A stretch of DNA of 37,670 bases. It comes from Bryobacterales bacterium (GTDB lineage: Bacteria > Acidobacteriota > Terriglobia > Bryobacterales > Bryobacteraceae). Both the position numbers and the translations under genes were made by a program. Position 1 is the stretch's first letter; each line of letters starts with the position of its first letter. Shown here piece after piece: positions 8,660 to 15,706 of the stretch. The DNA is taken from positions 1-37,670 of the forward strand of contig SHUD01000023.1 in assembly GCA_009697505.1 (NCBI GenBank), given 5' to 3'. The notes beneath the pieces were generated by a model. The model did not search any database, was not told the origin of the DNA, and saw only the letters and a program-made list of their open reading frames with translations.

Positions 8660-9463
8660 ATGAAACTCGCACCACTTTTTTTGCTCCGCGCGCTGTTCAG
8701 CGCGCTGCTCTGTGCCGCGCTGGCACTCGCGCAAATTCCCAGTGACGCCCGCGCCCGCAAGGCCATCGACGACGCGGTTGCCGCCCTGGGCGGCGGCAAA
8801 TTCCTGCAGATGGAGGACCGCGTCGAAACCGGCCGGGCCTACTCGTTCTACCGCGAAAGACTTTCCGGACTATCGATCGCGAAGATCTATACGCGCTACC
8901 TGACTGTCCCTCCGGCCAAATCGGGTGAGGAGCTGGGCCTCCGCGAGCGCCAGGCTTTCGGCAAGAACGAGGACTCGGCCATCGTGTTCCGCGAAGACGG
9001 CGGCGCGAACGTGACCTATCGCGGGTCCAAGGCCATGCCCAAGGAAGATTTCGAGCGCTACCGGGAAACCATGCTGCACAACGTCTTGTACATTTTGCGG
9101 CAGCGTCTCCAGGAGCCCGGTCTCACGTTTGAATCGCGCGGCTCCGATGTAGTCGACCACTTGCCTGTCGAGGTCGTCGACATCATCGACTCCACCAACC
9201 GCGCGACGCGGGTCTACTTTCACCAGACCACCAAGCTGCCGGTGAAGCAGACCTGGTCCCGCCTGGATTCCAAGACCAAGGAACGCGACGAGGAAGTCAC
9301 CATTTTCGACCGCTACCGGGAGATTCAGGGCATCCAATGGCCGCAGCAGATCACGCGCGAGCGCAACCGCGAGCGGATCTACCAGATTTTTTCCGAATCC
9401 GTGGTCTTCAACCAGGACCTGACCGACGATCTGTTCTCTACGGAGCTGAAGCGGAAAAAGTGA
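8660..9463 (+). CDS. Secreted hypothetical protein (LolA-like scaffold?)
   Basis: A 267-aa exported protein of unknown role. It has a signal peptide of about 25 residues (FSALLCAALALAQ) followed by ARKAIDDAVAALGGGKFLQMEDRVETG and then a beta-rich body with a VEVVDIIDSTNRATRVYFHQTTKLPVKQTW stretch. That last pattern (lipid or substrate binding, 'leading to a fixed residue, then conversion') resembles LolA/LolB-type outer-membrane lipoprotein-sorting folds, but I see no diagnostic motif. It starts 9 nt after the M16 pair and is probably in the same operon. Its 3' end overlaps the convergent response-regulator gene by 26 nt. Confidence 0.75.
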   Translation: MKLAPLFLLRALFSALLCAALALAQIPSDARARKAIDDAVAALGGGKFLQMEDRVETGRAYSFYRERLSGLSIAKIYTRYLTVPPAKSGEELGLRERQAFGKNEDSAIVFREDGGANVTYRGSKAMPKEDFERYRETMLHNVLYILRQRLQEPGLTFESRGSDVVDHLPVEVVDIIDSTNRATRVYFHQTTKLPVKQTWSRLDSKTKERDEEVTIFDRYREIQGIQWPQQITRERNRERIYQIFSESVVFNQDLTDDLFSTELKRKK

Positions 9464-11045
9464 GCGCCGGATTGGGCGTTGGATGCAGCGCCGCGCGCAC
9501 CTGCTCAAGCAGAGCCCGCTGCGTATAGGGCGCCGCGACTTCCACCAGCGGCACGCCCTCGATGGGACGCGTGGCGCCGATCACCAGATCCACGTGCTGC
9601 AACTCCGCCAGCGTCCTCGCCTGTTCGTCATCGGCCGCCTCCAGCAGGTTATACCCGTTGGCCTCGAAGAAATTGTGGAGCTGCGCCCGCACTCCCTCGC
9701 GCGGTTCGACCAGCAACAGCGTCGCCACCTCGCCAGCGGCCGGCGCCGGCGCCTGCCAGCGCGGGAAAAACGCTTCCAGCCGCCGCTCGTCTTCCGGCGA
9801 TAAATAAGGAGTGATGGCGATGTCCAGCGAATCCAAATCCGCACCCTCGCCCGTGTGACTGACCGCAAAAGAAACCTGGTCGCCAGCGCGATCCTTTACG
9901 TCCGCCGTTTCGATCCGAAGCTCGCCACCGTTGGGCATGGCGGTCACCGCGTGCATGACCAGGCGCATCAGCAATTCTTCGGTATGCGCGGCATCGGCGA
10001 AAATCTTGCCGTGGGCCGCGCCCGCGTGCAGAATGACCTTGGTGCGCTCTCCCGCCAGTGACTGAATCAGCCGCGACATGCGGCGCAGGATGCCATGCAG
10101 ACTCAGTGGTTCCGGGTGCCCGGGATGCCCGCCCGCGATCCCCTCCAGCCGCCGCGTGACCCGGTCCGCGGCCGCCGCCGCTTGCTGGATTTCGTGCAGC
10201 GGCTGGCTCACGGGAGGGTAATCTTCGAATTGCCGCAGGAGGTGTTCCGCCTGATTGCGGATCGTCGCGATCAGGTTGGTATACTCGTTGGCCACGCTGG
10301 CCGCCAGCCGCGCCGTAATCTCCCCCCGCTCCATTTGCCGGAGCCGTGTTTGTTCGCGCCTTTGCCGGCTCACCTCGCTCAGCGTGAGGACCGCGCCGAT
10401 CAGTTTCCCGCCATGCTTGACCGGGGCGGCATGGCCTTCCGCCATCGCCTCCCCTACGCGCGCGGCCACGGGCACTGGAGCGTCCTCGAGAATCGCCAGC
10501 GCCACCGGATCGCCGGAAAGGATCTCCGCCACCGTTCCCGGCTTGCCTCCGAGCAGCGCTTCCGCCGCCGGATTCATCATCCGCACCTGGCCTTGCGCGT
10601 CGGTGATGACCACCGCGTCCGCGGCCGCGCCCAGAGCCGCCCGCAACCAGGCCTCGCTCTCTTCGAGTTGCCGTTCCATTTGGTGCTTGTAGAGCACGAT
10701 CTCGATGGTGGTTTGCAATGCCGCGGACGCCACCGGCTTCACGATATATCCGTACGGCCCCGCCCGCTTGGCGCGTTCCAGCGTCGAGTTGTCGGTGTGC
10801 GCCGTGAGAAACACCACCGGCAAGCGGTAGCGCTCGCGGATGATGGTCGCCGCTTCGATGCCGTCGCCCGGCCCGTCGATGCGGATGTCCATCAGCACAA
10901 TATCGGCCCCCGCCGCCTGCTCGACGGCCTCCGCCACGGTGCTGGCTGTCCCTACAACCGTGTGGCCCATGGCCTCCAGGCGCGCGGAGATGTCGGCCGC
11001 GATCAACCCCTCGTCTTCCACCACTAAGACTCTACGTGCCGTCAT
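9438..11045 (-). CDS. REC-PAS-degenerate kinase-pseudoREC protein
   Basis: A 535-aa signalling protein with an odd mixture of intact and dead domains. The N-terminal receiver (about 5-120) keeps the acidic pair E10-D11, phospho-acceptor D53 and K103. A PAS domain follows (about 130-225, DAVVITDAQGQVRMMNPAAEALLG). The next part aligns with the hybrid-kinase H-box 'LAxxIAHDFNNLL' but reads LAASVANEYTNLI, so the phospho-accepting His is Asn253. The ATPase-like region lacks a normal N-box and G-boxes. The C-terminal receiver (about 442-520) has lost its acidic pair (VEPRE), its Asp (VDLVIGATRP, Ala491) and its Lys (AAPY). It overlaps the upstream kinase gene by 14 nt, so the two are coupled. It probably acts as a receiver-controlled scaffold rather than a kinase. 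Confidence 0.85.
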   Translation of the reverse strand: MTARRVLVVEDEGLIAADISARLEAMGHTVVGTASTVAEAVEQAAGADIVLMDIRIDGPGDGIEAATIIRERYRLPVVFLTAHTDNSTLERAKRAGPYGYIVKPVASAALQTTIEIVLYKHQMERQLEESEAWLRAALGAAADAVVITDAQGQVRMMNPAAEALLGGKPGTVAEILSGDPVALAILEDAPVPVAARVGEAMAEGHAAPVKHGGKLIGAVLTLSEVSRQRREQTRLRQMERGEITARLAASVANEYTNLIATIRNQAEHLLRQFEDYPPVSQPLHEIQQAAAAADRVTRRLEGIAGGHPGHPEPLSLHGILRRMSRLIQSLAGERTKVILHAGAAHGKIFADAAHTEELLMRLVMHAVTAMPNGGELRIETADVKDRAGDQVSFAVSHTGEGADLDSLDIAITPYLSPEDERRLEAFFPRWQAPAPAAGEVATLLLVEPREGVRAQLHNFFEANGYNLLEAADDEQARTLAELQHVDLVIGATRPIEGVPLVEVAAPYTQRALLEQVRAALHPTPNPALTFSASAP

Positions 11046-12114
11046 GGTCTGTCTCCATTGAGCCTGCCTCCGTTAAGGGAAATGTAAGGCGGAAAATCGT
11101 CGCTTTCGACCGCAGCTCGCACACGGATTCAAACTTGCCCCTGAGCTGCCGCGTGAGGATGTTGACAATGCGCAGCCCCAGCGATTTCGGCTGCAACAGG
11201 TCCACCGGCTCCGGCAATCCCATGCCGTCGTCGCGGACTTCCAGAGTGACCCGCCCGTCGCGCCGGCCGCCGCGGATGCAAACCGAGCCGGTTCTCCCGT
11301 CCGCGAAAGCGTGCTTCAGTGCATTGGAAACCAATTCGTTTAAAATCAAACCCGCCGGAATCGCCTGATCCACGGCTAGCGGCAACGGTTCCATTTCCAT
11401 GCGCAGACTCACCCGTGGCTCCTCGAACCCGTAGGTGTGCAGCAGGCTGCCGGCGATGAGCGCCGCATGCCGCGCCAGATCCACCATCCTCAGGTCCCCG
11501 GCCTGATATAACTGCTCATGAATCTGCGCCATGAATTCGATGCGATTTTGCATTTCGCGCAGCATTAGCGCCAGCCGCTCGTCGGGAAAGGCTTTGGCCT
11601 GCAGCCGCAGCAGGCTGACGATCACCTGCATATTATTCTTCACGCGGTGATGCACTTCCTGGAGCAATACGTCCTTTTCGGCGAGCGACCGCGACAGTCG
11701 GTCCCGCTCGTCGCGGAGATCCCGCAGCAAACCCACCTTCTGGGTGGCTTTGTCGATGGCCATGCGCAAGCCCTCGGCCGTGATCGCGTCTTTGGACAGA
11801 TAATCCTGCGCGCCGCCCCGTAAGGCCTTCACCGCCACGCCCTCGCTAGCCAGCCCGGTCAGCATTACCACCGCCGATGCCGGAATCTCCGCCGGTGGAT
11901 CCCCCGCCAGCCGCGCCAGAAACTCTAGTCCGGTCATATCGGGAAGCTTGTAGTCCAGCAACACGCAATCCGGCGCCTGGCTCCGGCACAACGCAAGCCC
12001 CCGCGCGCCGTCCGGAGCTTCCACGAATTCCACGGCGCCCGCGTGATCTTCTTCGAGAAGCGTGCGGTACAGTTTCCGGTCGGCCGCCGAATCGTCCACC
12101 ATAATGACGCGCAT
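11032..12114 (-). CDS. REC-HisKA_2 sensor histidine kinase
   Basis: A 360-aa soluble hybrid with the receiver in front. The receiver (1-125) has D7-D8, D54 (VLLDYKLPDM) and K108. A coiled coil (about 125-150) leads to a HisKA_2 dimerisation domain with EVHHRVKNNMQVIVSLL (phospho-accepting His about 155). The HATPase domain has the N-box NELVSNALKHAF (259-270), DDGMGLP (295-301) and SLGLRIVNIL. No transmembrane or sensor domain is present, so the input is a phosphorelay through the receiver. It lies upstream of, and overlaps by 14 nt, the pseudokinase gene that also begins with an intact receiver, a plausible phosphate acceptor. Confidence 0.92.
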   Translation of the reverse strand: MRVIMVDDSAADRKLYRTLLEEDHAGAVEFVEAPDGARGLALCRSQAPDCVLLDYKLPDMTGLEFLARLAGDPPAEIPASAVVMLTGLASEGVAVKALRGGAQDYLSKDAITAEGLRMAIDKATQKVGLLRDLRDERDRLSRSLAEKDVLLQEVHHRVKNNMQVIVSLLRLQAKAFPDERLALMLREMQNRIEFMAQIHEQLYQAGDLRMVDLARHAALIAGSLLHTYGFEEPRVSLRMEMEPLPLAVDQAIPAGLILNELVSNALKHAFADGRTGSVCIRGGRRDGRVTLEVRDDGMGLPEPVDLLQPKSLGLRIVNILTRQLRGKFESVCELRSKATIFRLTFPLTEAGSMETDHDGT

Positions 12115-12172
12115 GGTCGCAATAGGGACTCCCCAGGAACTAGTGCCCCCAGCAGTCGGTTTCTCTCCCGGC

Positions 12173-12178
12173 TATACT
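12173..12178 (+). promoter_or_regulatory. -10 element 14 nt ahead of a start codon
   Basis: TATACT at 12173-12178 lies so close to ATG 12192 that the 5' leader would be only about 7 nt, and no Shine-Dalgarno is present. The same TATACT with the same spacing recurs at 13262-13267 before the paralog. No good -35 box is seen. Leaderless or near-leaderless translation is the inference. Confidence 0.45.
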
Positions 12179-12191
12179 GGCAGCATCCGCT

Positions 12192-13202
12192 ATGGAACAC
12201 GTAAAACTTCTGCTCGCGATCCCGATGGCGCTATTGGTATCGTCCGGCGCCTCCGCGCAGGCGCCCGTCGCCGTTGCAATGAAAGACGCCGCCAAGAAGA
12301 CTACCGTGGCCCCCGCCGCCAAGGTGTGGGCCCCCAGCAAGACCCTCGACGGCCAGCCGGACATCCAGGGCATCTGGACCAACCCCACCATCACCCCGTT
12401 CGAGCGCCCGGTCGAGCTCGGCAACAAGGCCACACTCACCGCGGCGGAAGTCCAGGAAATGGAGCGCAAAGCCGCCGCCAATCGCGTGGATAAGCCGCCC
12501 GCGCCCGGCGATCCCGGCGGCTACAATCAGGCCTGGTTTGACGGCGGCACGAAAGTCGTCGCCACCCGCGCGACCTCCCTCGTCGTTGAGCCCGCCAACG
12601 GCCGCGTGCCCGTCAAGGCCTCCGCCGAAGCCAAGCGCGACTACGATCTCGCCCACATCACCGATTCCTGGGAACACATGAGCGTCTGGGACCGCTGCAT
12701 TACCCGCGGTGTCCCTGGCGGCATGTTCCCGGCCGGCTACAACAACGCTTACCAGATTCTGCAGAGCTCGGGTTACGTGACCATCCTGTATGAAATGATC
12801 CACGAAACCCGTGTCATCCCCATCGGCAACAGCCCGCACTTGCCGTCCAATATTCGCTTGTGGAACGGCGATTCGCGCGGCCACTGGGAAGGCAACACGC
12901 TGGTGGTGGATATCACCAACTACAACGGCAAGGGCTGGATCGGCACCAGCGCCGCCACGCAGCGCATCAAAGGCATCCCGCAGAGCCAGAAGCTGCACGT
13001 GGTCGAACGCTTCACCCGCGTTGACGCCGGCACGCTCAACTACGAGGTCACCATCGAGGACCCCGAAGTCTACGACCGCCCCTGGAAAGTCTCCATCCCC
13101 TTAAGCCGCGATCCCGAATACACGATCTACGAGTACGCCTGCCAGGAAGGCAACATGGCGGTGGAGAACATCCTCCGCGGCGGAAGGAAGCAGGATCAGT
13201 AG
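12192..13202 (+). CDS. Secreted hypothetical protein, tandem paralog A
   Basis: A 336-aa exported protein of unknown function from a family I associate with Solibacter-like Acidobacteria. It has a signal peptide (LLAIPMALLVSSGASAQA), then an Ala/Lys-rich linker of about 25 residues (VAVAMKDAAKKTTVAPAAK) absent from paralog B. The conserved body has DGQPDIQGIWTNPTITPFER, WEHMSVWDRCITRGVPGGM, YNNAYQIL, YVTILYEMIHETRVIP, LWNGDSRGHWEGNTLVVDITNYN and a C-terminal YEYACQEGNMAVENIL. Two conserved Cys may form a disulfide. No enzyme motif is recognised. The next gene is a close copy. Confidence 0.85.
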   Translation: MEHVKLLLAIPMALLVSSGASAQAPVAVAMKDAAKKTTVAPAAKVWAPSKTLDGQPDIQGIWTNPTITPFERPVELGNKATLTAAEVQEMERKAAANRVDKPPAPGDPGGYNQAWFDGGTKVVATRATSLVVEPANGRVPVKASAEAKRDYDLAHITDSWEHMSVWDRCITRGVPGGMFPAGYNNAYQILQSSGYVTILYEMIHETRVIPIGNSPHLPSNIRLWNGDSRGHWEGNTLVVDITNYNGKGWIGTSAATQRIKGIPQSQKLHVVERFTRVDAGTLNYEVTIEDPEVYDRPWKVSIPLSRDPEYTIYEYACQEGNMAVENILRGGRKQDQ

Positions 13203-13261
13203 CGCGCGCACTTTGGCGCACGCACTCGTGCGAACCCCTGGCCGCTCGTTCCACGCCGGTA

Positions 13262-13338
13262 TATACTGGCAACATCCGCTATGGAACACGTAAAACTTCT
13301 GCTCGCGATCCCGATGGCGCTATTGGTATCGTCCGGCG
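13262..13338 (+). repeat. Second copy of a 77-bp promoter/signal-peptide segment
   Basis: Positions 12173-12249 and 13262-13338 are identical except one base (g/a at the tenth position of the stretch). The segment covers the -10 box, the start codon and the first ~19 codons. The rest of the two genes differs at many third codon positions, so this block is unusually well preserved. Confidence 0.9.
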
Positions 13339-14222
13339 TTTATGCGCAGGCGCCCGCCAAAACCCCCGACGGCCAGCCCGACATCCAGGGCATCTGGACC
13401 AACCCCACCATCACCCCCTTCGAGCGCCCCGTCGAACTCGGCAACAAAGCCACGCTCACCGAGGCCGAAGTCAGGGAAATGGAGCGTAAAGCCGCCGCCA
13501 ACAGCGTCGACCGCGCCCCCAAACCCGGCGACCCCGGCAGTTACAACCGCGCCTGGACCGACGCCGGCACCAAGGTCGTCTCCACGCGCGCCACTTCGCT
13601 GGTGGTCGAACCCGCCAACGGCCGCGTTCCCGTGAAGGCCTCCGCCGAAGCCCGGCGCAACTACGACCTGGCCCACGTCGGCGATTCCTGGGAGCACATG
13701 AGCACCTGGGACCGCTGCATCACCCGCGGCGTTCCCGCCGGCATGTTTCCCGCCGGTTACAACAACGCCTATCAGATTCTGCAAACTCCCGGTTACGTGA
13801 CCATCCTGTATGAGATGATCCACGAAACCCGCGTCATCCCCACCGGCAACAGCCCGCATCTGCCGTCGAACATCCGCCTGTGGAACGGCGATTCGCGCGG
13901 CCACTGGGAAGGCAACACTCTGGTGGTCGATATCACCAACTACAACAACAAAGGCTGGATCGCCACCAGCGGCGCCACGCAGCGCATCAGAGGCATCCAC
14001 ATCAGCGAAAAGCTGCACGTAGTGGAGCGCTTCACCCGCACCGACGCCGACACGCTCCTGTATGAAGTCACCATCGAGGACCCTGAAACTTACGAGCGTC
14101 CCTGGAAAGTTTCCATCCCCTTGTCCCGCGATCCCGAATATAAGCTCTACGAGTACGCCTGCCAGGAAGGCAACATGGCTGTCGAGAACATCCTCCGCGG
14201 CGGCCGCAAGCAAGATCAGTAG
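13281..14222 (+). CDS. Secreted hypothetical protein, tandem paralog B
   Basis: A 313-aa duplicate of the preceding gene: same signal peptide, same body motifs (DGQPDIQGIWTNPTITPFER, WEHMSTWDRCITRGVPAGM, LWNGDSRGHWEGNTLVVDITNYNNKGW, YEYACQEGNMAVENILRGGRKQDQ) but without the Ala/Lys linker after the signal peptide. The two genes lie 78 nt apart in the same orientation, and each carries its own TATACT box, so they can be transcribed independently. Substitutions such as S/T in HMSVWD/HMSTWD and K/R changes are conservative, which suggests both copies are under selection. Function is unknown. Confidence 0.85.
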   Translation: MEHVKLLLAIPMALLVSSGVYAQAPAKTPDGQPDIQGIWTNPTITPFERPVELGNKATLTEAEVREMERKAAANSVDRAPKPGDPGSYNRAWTDAGTKVVSTRATSLVVEPANGRVPVKASAEARRNYDLAHVGDSWEHMSTWDRCITRGVPAGMFPAGYNNAYQILQTPGYVTILYEMIHETRVIPTGNSPHLPSNIRLWNGDSRGHWEGNTLVVDITNYNNKGWIATSGATQRIRGIHISEKLHVVERFTRTDADTLLYEVTIEDPETYERPWKVSIPLSRDPEYKLYEYACQEGNMAVENILRGGRKQDQ

Positions 14223-14298
14223 AAGCATCTGTGCGCCGGTAATTTTCCAGAGTATGGAATCAAGGATTGCCGTGCATGAATTGAGGAAAACATGAGCA

Positions 14299-14499
14299 TT
14301 GGAGACCTGCCAGCGCCATTATTCTCACCGGCGAAGACGGTTTTACCTCAGCTATGTCATACTCACGGCACTTAAGATCTTGTCTGCCCCGTCCGTGTGG
14401 TTGTTGTTCATCATCTCGGTGTTGTTTCTCGTGGCGGAAATTTACCACAACGATTACCTCAGGATTATCTTGAATAATCGAGCAAGTACCAGGAAGTGA
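14299..14499 (+). CDS. Possible small membrane protein, doubtful
   Basis: A 66-aa frame from TTG 14299 with one hydrophobic segment (ILSAPSVWLLFIISVLFLVAEIY). No convincing ribosome binding site supports the TTG, and I recognise no homolog. An ATG at 14292 in another frame encodes only 27 residues. The 374-nt stretch 14223-14596 otherwise holds only the decayed toxin copy at 14502-14580. I list it so the gap is described. Confidence 0.2.
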   Translation: METCQRHYSHRRRRFYLSYVILTALKILSAPSVWLLFIISVLFLVAEIYHNDYLRIILNNRASTRK

Positions 14500-14501
14500 T
14501 T

Positions 14502-14580
14502 CGTCTCCTTGCGGTCAGATTATGCGTTCGATCTTGAGTTAGTGGCTGTAGTCGCGAAAGAAGACGCGATTATTGTGGCG
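14502..14580 (-). pseudogene. Decayed copy of the RelE-like toxin C-terminus
   Basis: Read on the minus strand this gives RVFFRDYSH*LKIERII*PQGD, which aligns with RVFFREHGDHIKVERVLDRKEA of the intact toxin gene at 14597-14848. Two stops interrupt it and only the last ~25 codons are left. It lies immediately downstream of the intact copy in the same orientation, so it is a tandem remnant rather than random similarity. Confidence 0.8.
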
Positions 14581-14596
14581 TGCGCTACACTTCCTC

Positions 14597-14848
14597 TTAT
14601 CGATACGCCTCCTTGCGATCTAGTACACGCTCGACCTTGATGTGGTCGCCGTGTTCCCGGAAGAAGACACGATGATTCTGGGCGCGGAGTCTGATGAGGG
14701 GCGGCTCGATGCCTTGCAGTAACTTGGGGTTGCCTTCGCCAGTGAGGACGTAACGGCCCAGTGTCTTCAGGATCTGCCAGGCAACCGGCTGCTCGATACG
14801 GCGAACGTCGGCTTTAGCCTGTTCGGTCCAGACGATGCCTTTGGGCAT
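14597..14848 (-). CDS. RelE/ParE-family toxin
   Basis: An 83-aa protein with RelE/ParE features: IVWTEQAKADVRRIEQPVAWQILKTLGRY at the start, GNPKLLQGIEPPLIRLRAQNHRVFF in the middle and a DHIKVERVLDRKEAYR end that matches the usual 'I.V..V..R..AYR' of RelE-type toxins. RelE members cleave mRNA on the ribosome and ParE members poison gyrase; which applies here cannot be decided. It lies 18 nt after a small acidic antitoxin gene. Its C-terminal region is duplicated as a decayed copy directly downstream. Confidence 0.85.
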   Translation of the reverse strand: MPKGIVWTEQAKADVRRIEQPVAWQILKTLGRYVLTGEGNPKLLQGIEPPLIRLRAQNHRVFFREHGDHIKVERVLDRKEAYR

Positions 14849-14866
14849 TCGGCTACGGCTCGCGGC

Positions 14867-15121
14867 TCATCTTCTCCCAGGCGTCCCCTCTCCTAAGCAT
14901 CCATGGGTGAGGCCCAGTTCCGCCAGCACCTGCTCGTGCGGAATGGGTTGGTTGTGTTTGCTCCACTCATCGGCTTCGGCGATGGCCTTGGCCTCGGCGG
15001 GGCTGAGGGTATCGCTGTCTTCCTCCGGCGGGATCATGGTTTCCAATAAATGCACCACGGCGGCAAGCTGGCCCGGCCCCAGGCGGTCGAGCAATTCGAT
15101 CGCGTGTTGCTTGTCACTCAT
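14867..15121 (-). CDS. Antitoxin partner of the RelE-like toxin
   Basis: An acidic 84-aa protein (DKQHAIELLDRLGPGQLAAVVHLLETMIPPEEDSDTLSPAEAKAIAEADEW) upstream of the toxin on the same strand. The ATG at 15121 follows GGGGAAG at a good distance; an ATG at 15136 is also in frame. The helical N-terminal part followed by a low-complexity acidic region fits type II antitoxins that pair with RelE toxins, and the gene order supports it. No DNA-binding motif is obvious. Confidence 0.7.
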   Translation of the reverse strand: MSDKQHAIELLDRLGPGQLAAVVHLLETMIPPEEDSDTLSPAEAKAIAEADEWSKHNQPIPHEQVLAELGLTHGCLGEGTPGRR

Positions 15122-15204
15122 AGCTTGCTTCCCCATTCTACCGTGTCGTGGATAACGTGTTACAACAGATTGAAACCATGTCCACGATTCCCAGGAGAAC
15201 CACC

Positions 15205-15687
15205 ATGCGACTCGCTTCCCTCTTGCTTCTCGCCGGCGCCGCGGCCCTGCTGGCTGCCGACCAGTCCGCCCTCCCCGCTTTCGTCAGCGCCGCCGATGTG
15301 GCCAAGCTCATCCAGCGCGCCAACACCGAGCGCAAGCCCGACCAGATCAACTTCACCCAGCGCCTGTCAAACCACGGTACCTACCGCGCCACTTTCGAAT
15401 CGCGCAAAGCGGGTAAGGCCACCAATCCGAACATCCACGAAACCGACACCGAATTGGTCTACGTGGTTGACGGAGCCGGAATGTTCACCCTCGGCGGCAC
15501 TCTGAAAGACGAGAAGCGAACCAATGAAGCCAACCGCTCCGGCTCCGGCATCAACGGAGGCAACAAGCGCCACATCGCCAAGGGCGACTTCTTCATCGTC
15601 CCCGAGGGCATCGCGCACGCCTTCACCGACGTCGAAGGGACGCTCGTGATCATTTCCGTCCACGGCCCCAAGGGCATCGACAAGTAA
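15205..15687 (+). CDS. Secreted cupin-domain protein, 160 aa
   Basis: Exported single-domain cupin. ATG 15205 follows AGGAGA (15192-15197), which decides the start over upstream in-frame ATGs. The signal peptide is MRLASLLLLAGAAALLAADQ. Cupin motif 1 is HETDTELVYVVDG, with the first His kept but the usual second His replaced, and motif 2 is GDFFIVPEGIAHAF (PxGxxH kept). A metal-dependent oxygenase or isomerase, or a sugar-binding role, is possible but not decidable. It is convergent with the metallo-beta-lactamase-fold gene and 20 nt from it. Confidence 0.85.
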   Translation: MRLASLLLLAGAAALLAADQSALPAFVSAADVAKLIQRANTERKPDQINFTQRLSNHGTYRATFESRKAGKATNPNIHETDTELVYVVDGAGMFTLGGTLKDEKRTNEANRSGSGINGGNKRHIAKGDFFIVPEGIAHAFTDVEGTLVIISVHGPKGIDK

Positions 15688-15706
15688 GGAATCGATAAGT
15701 AGGTCC

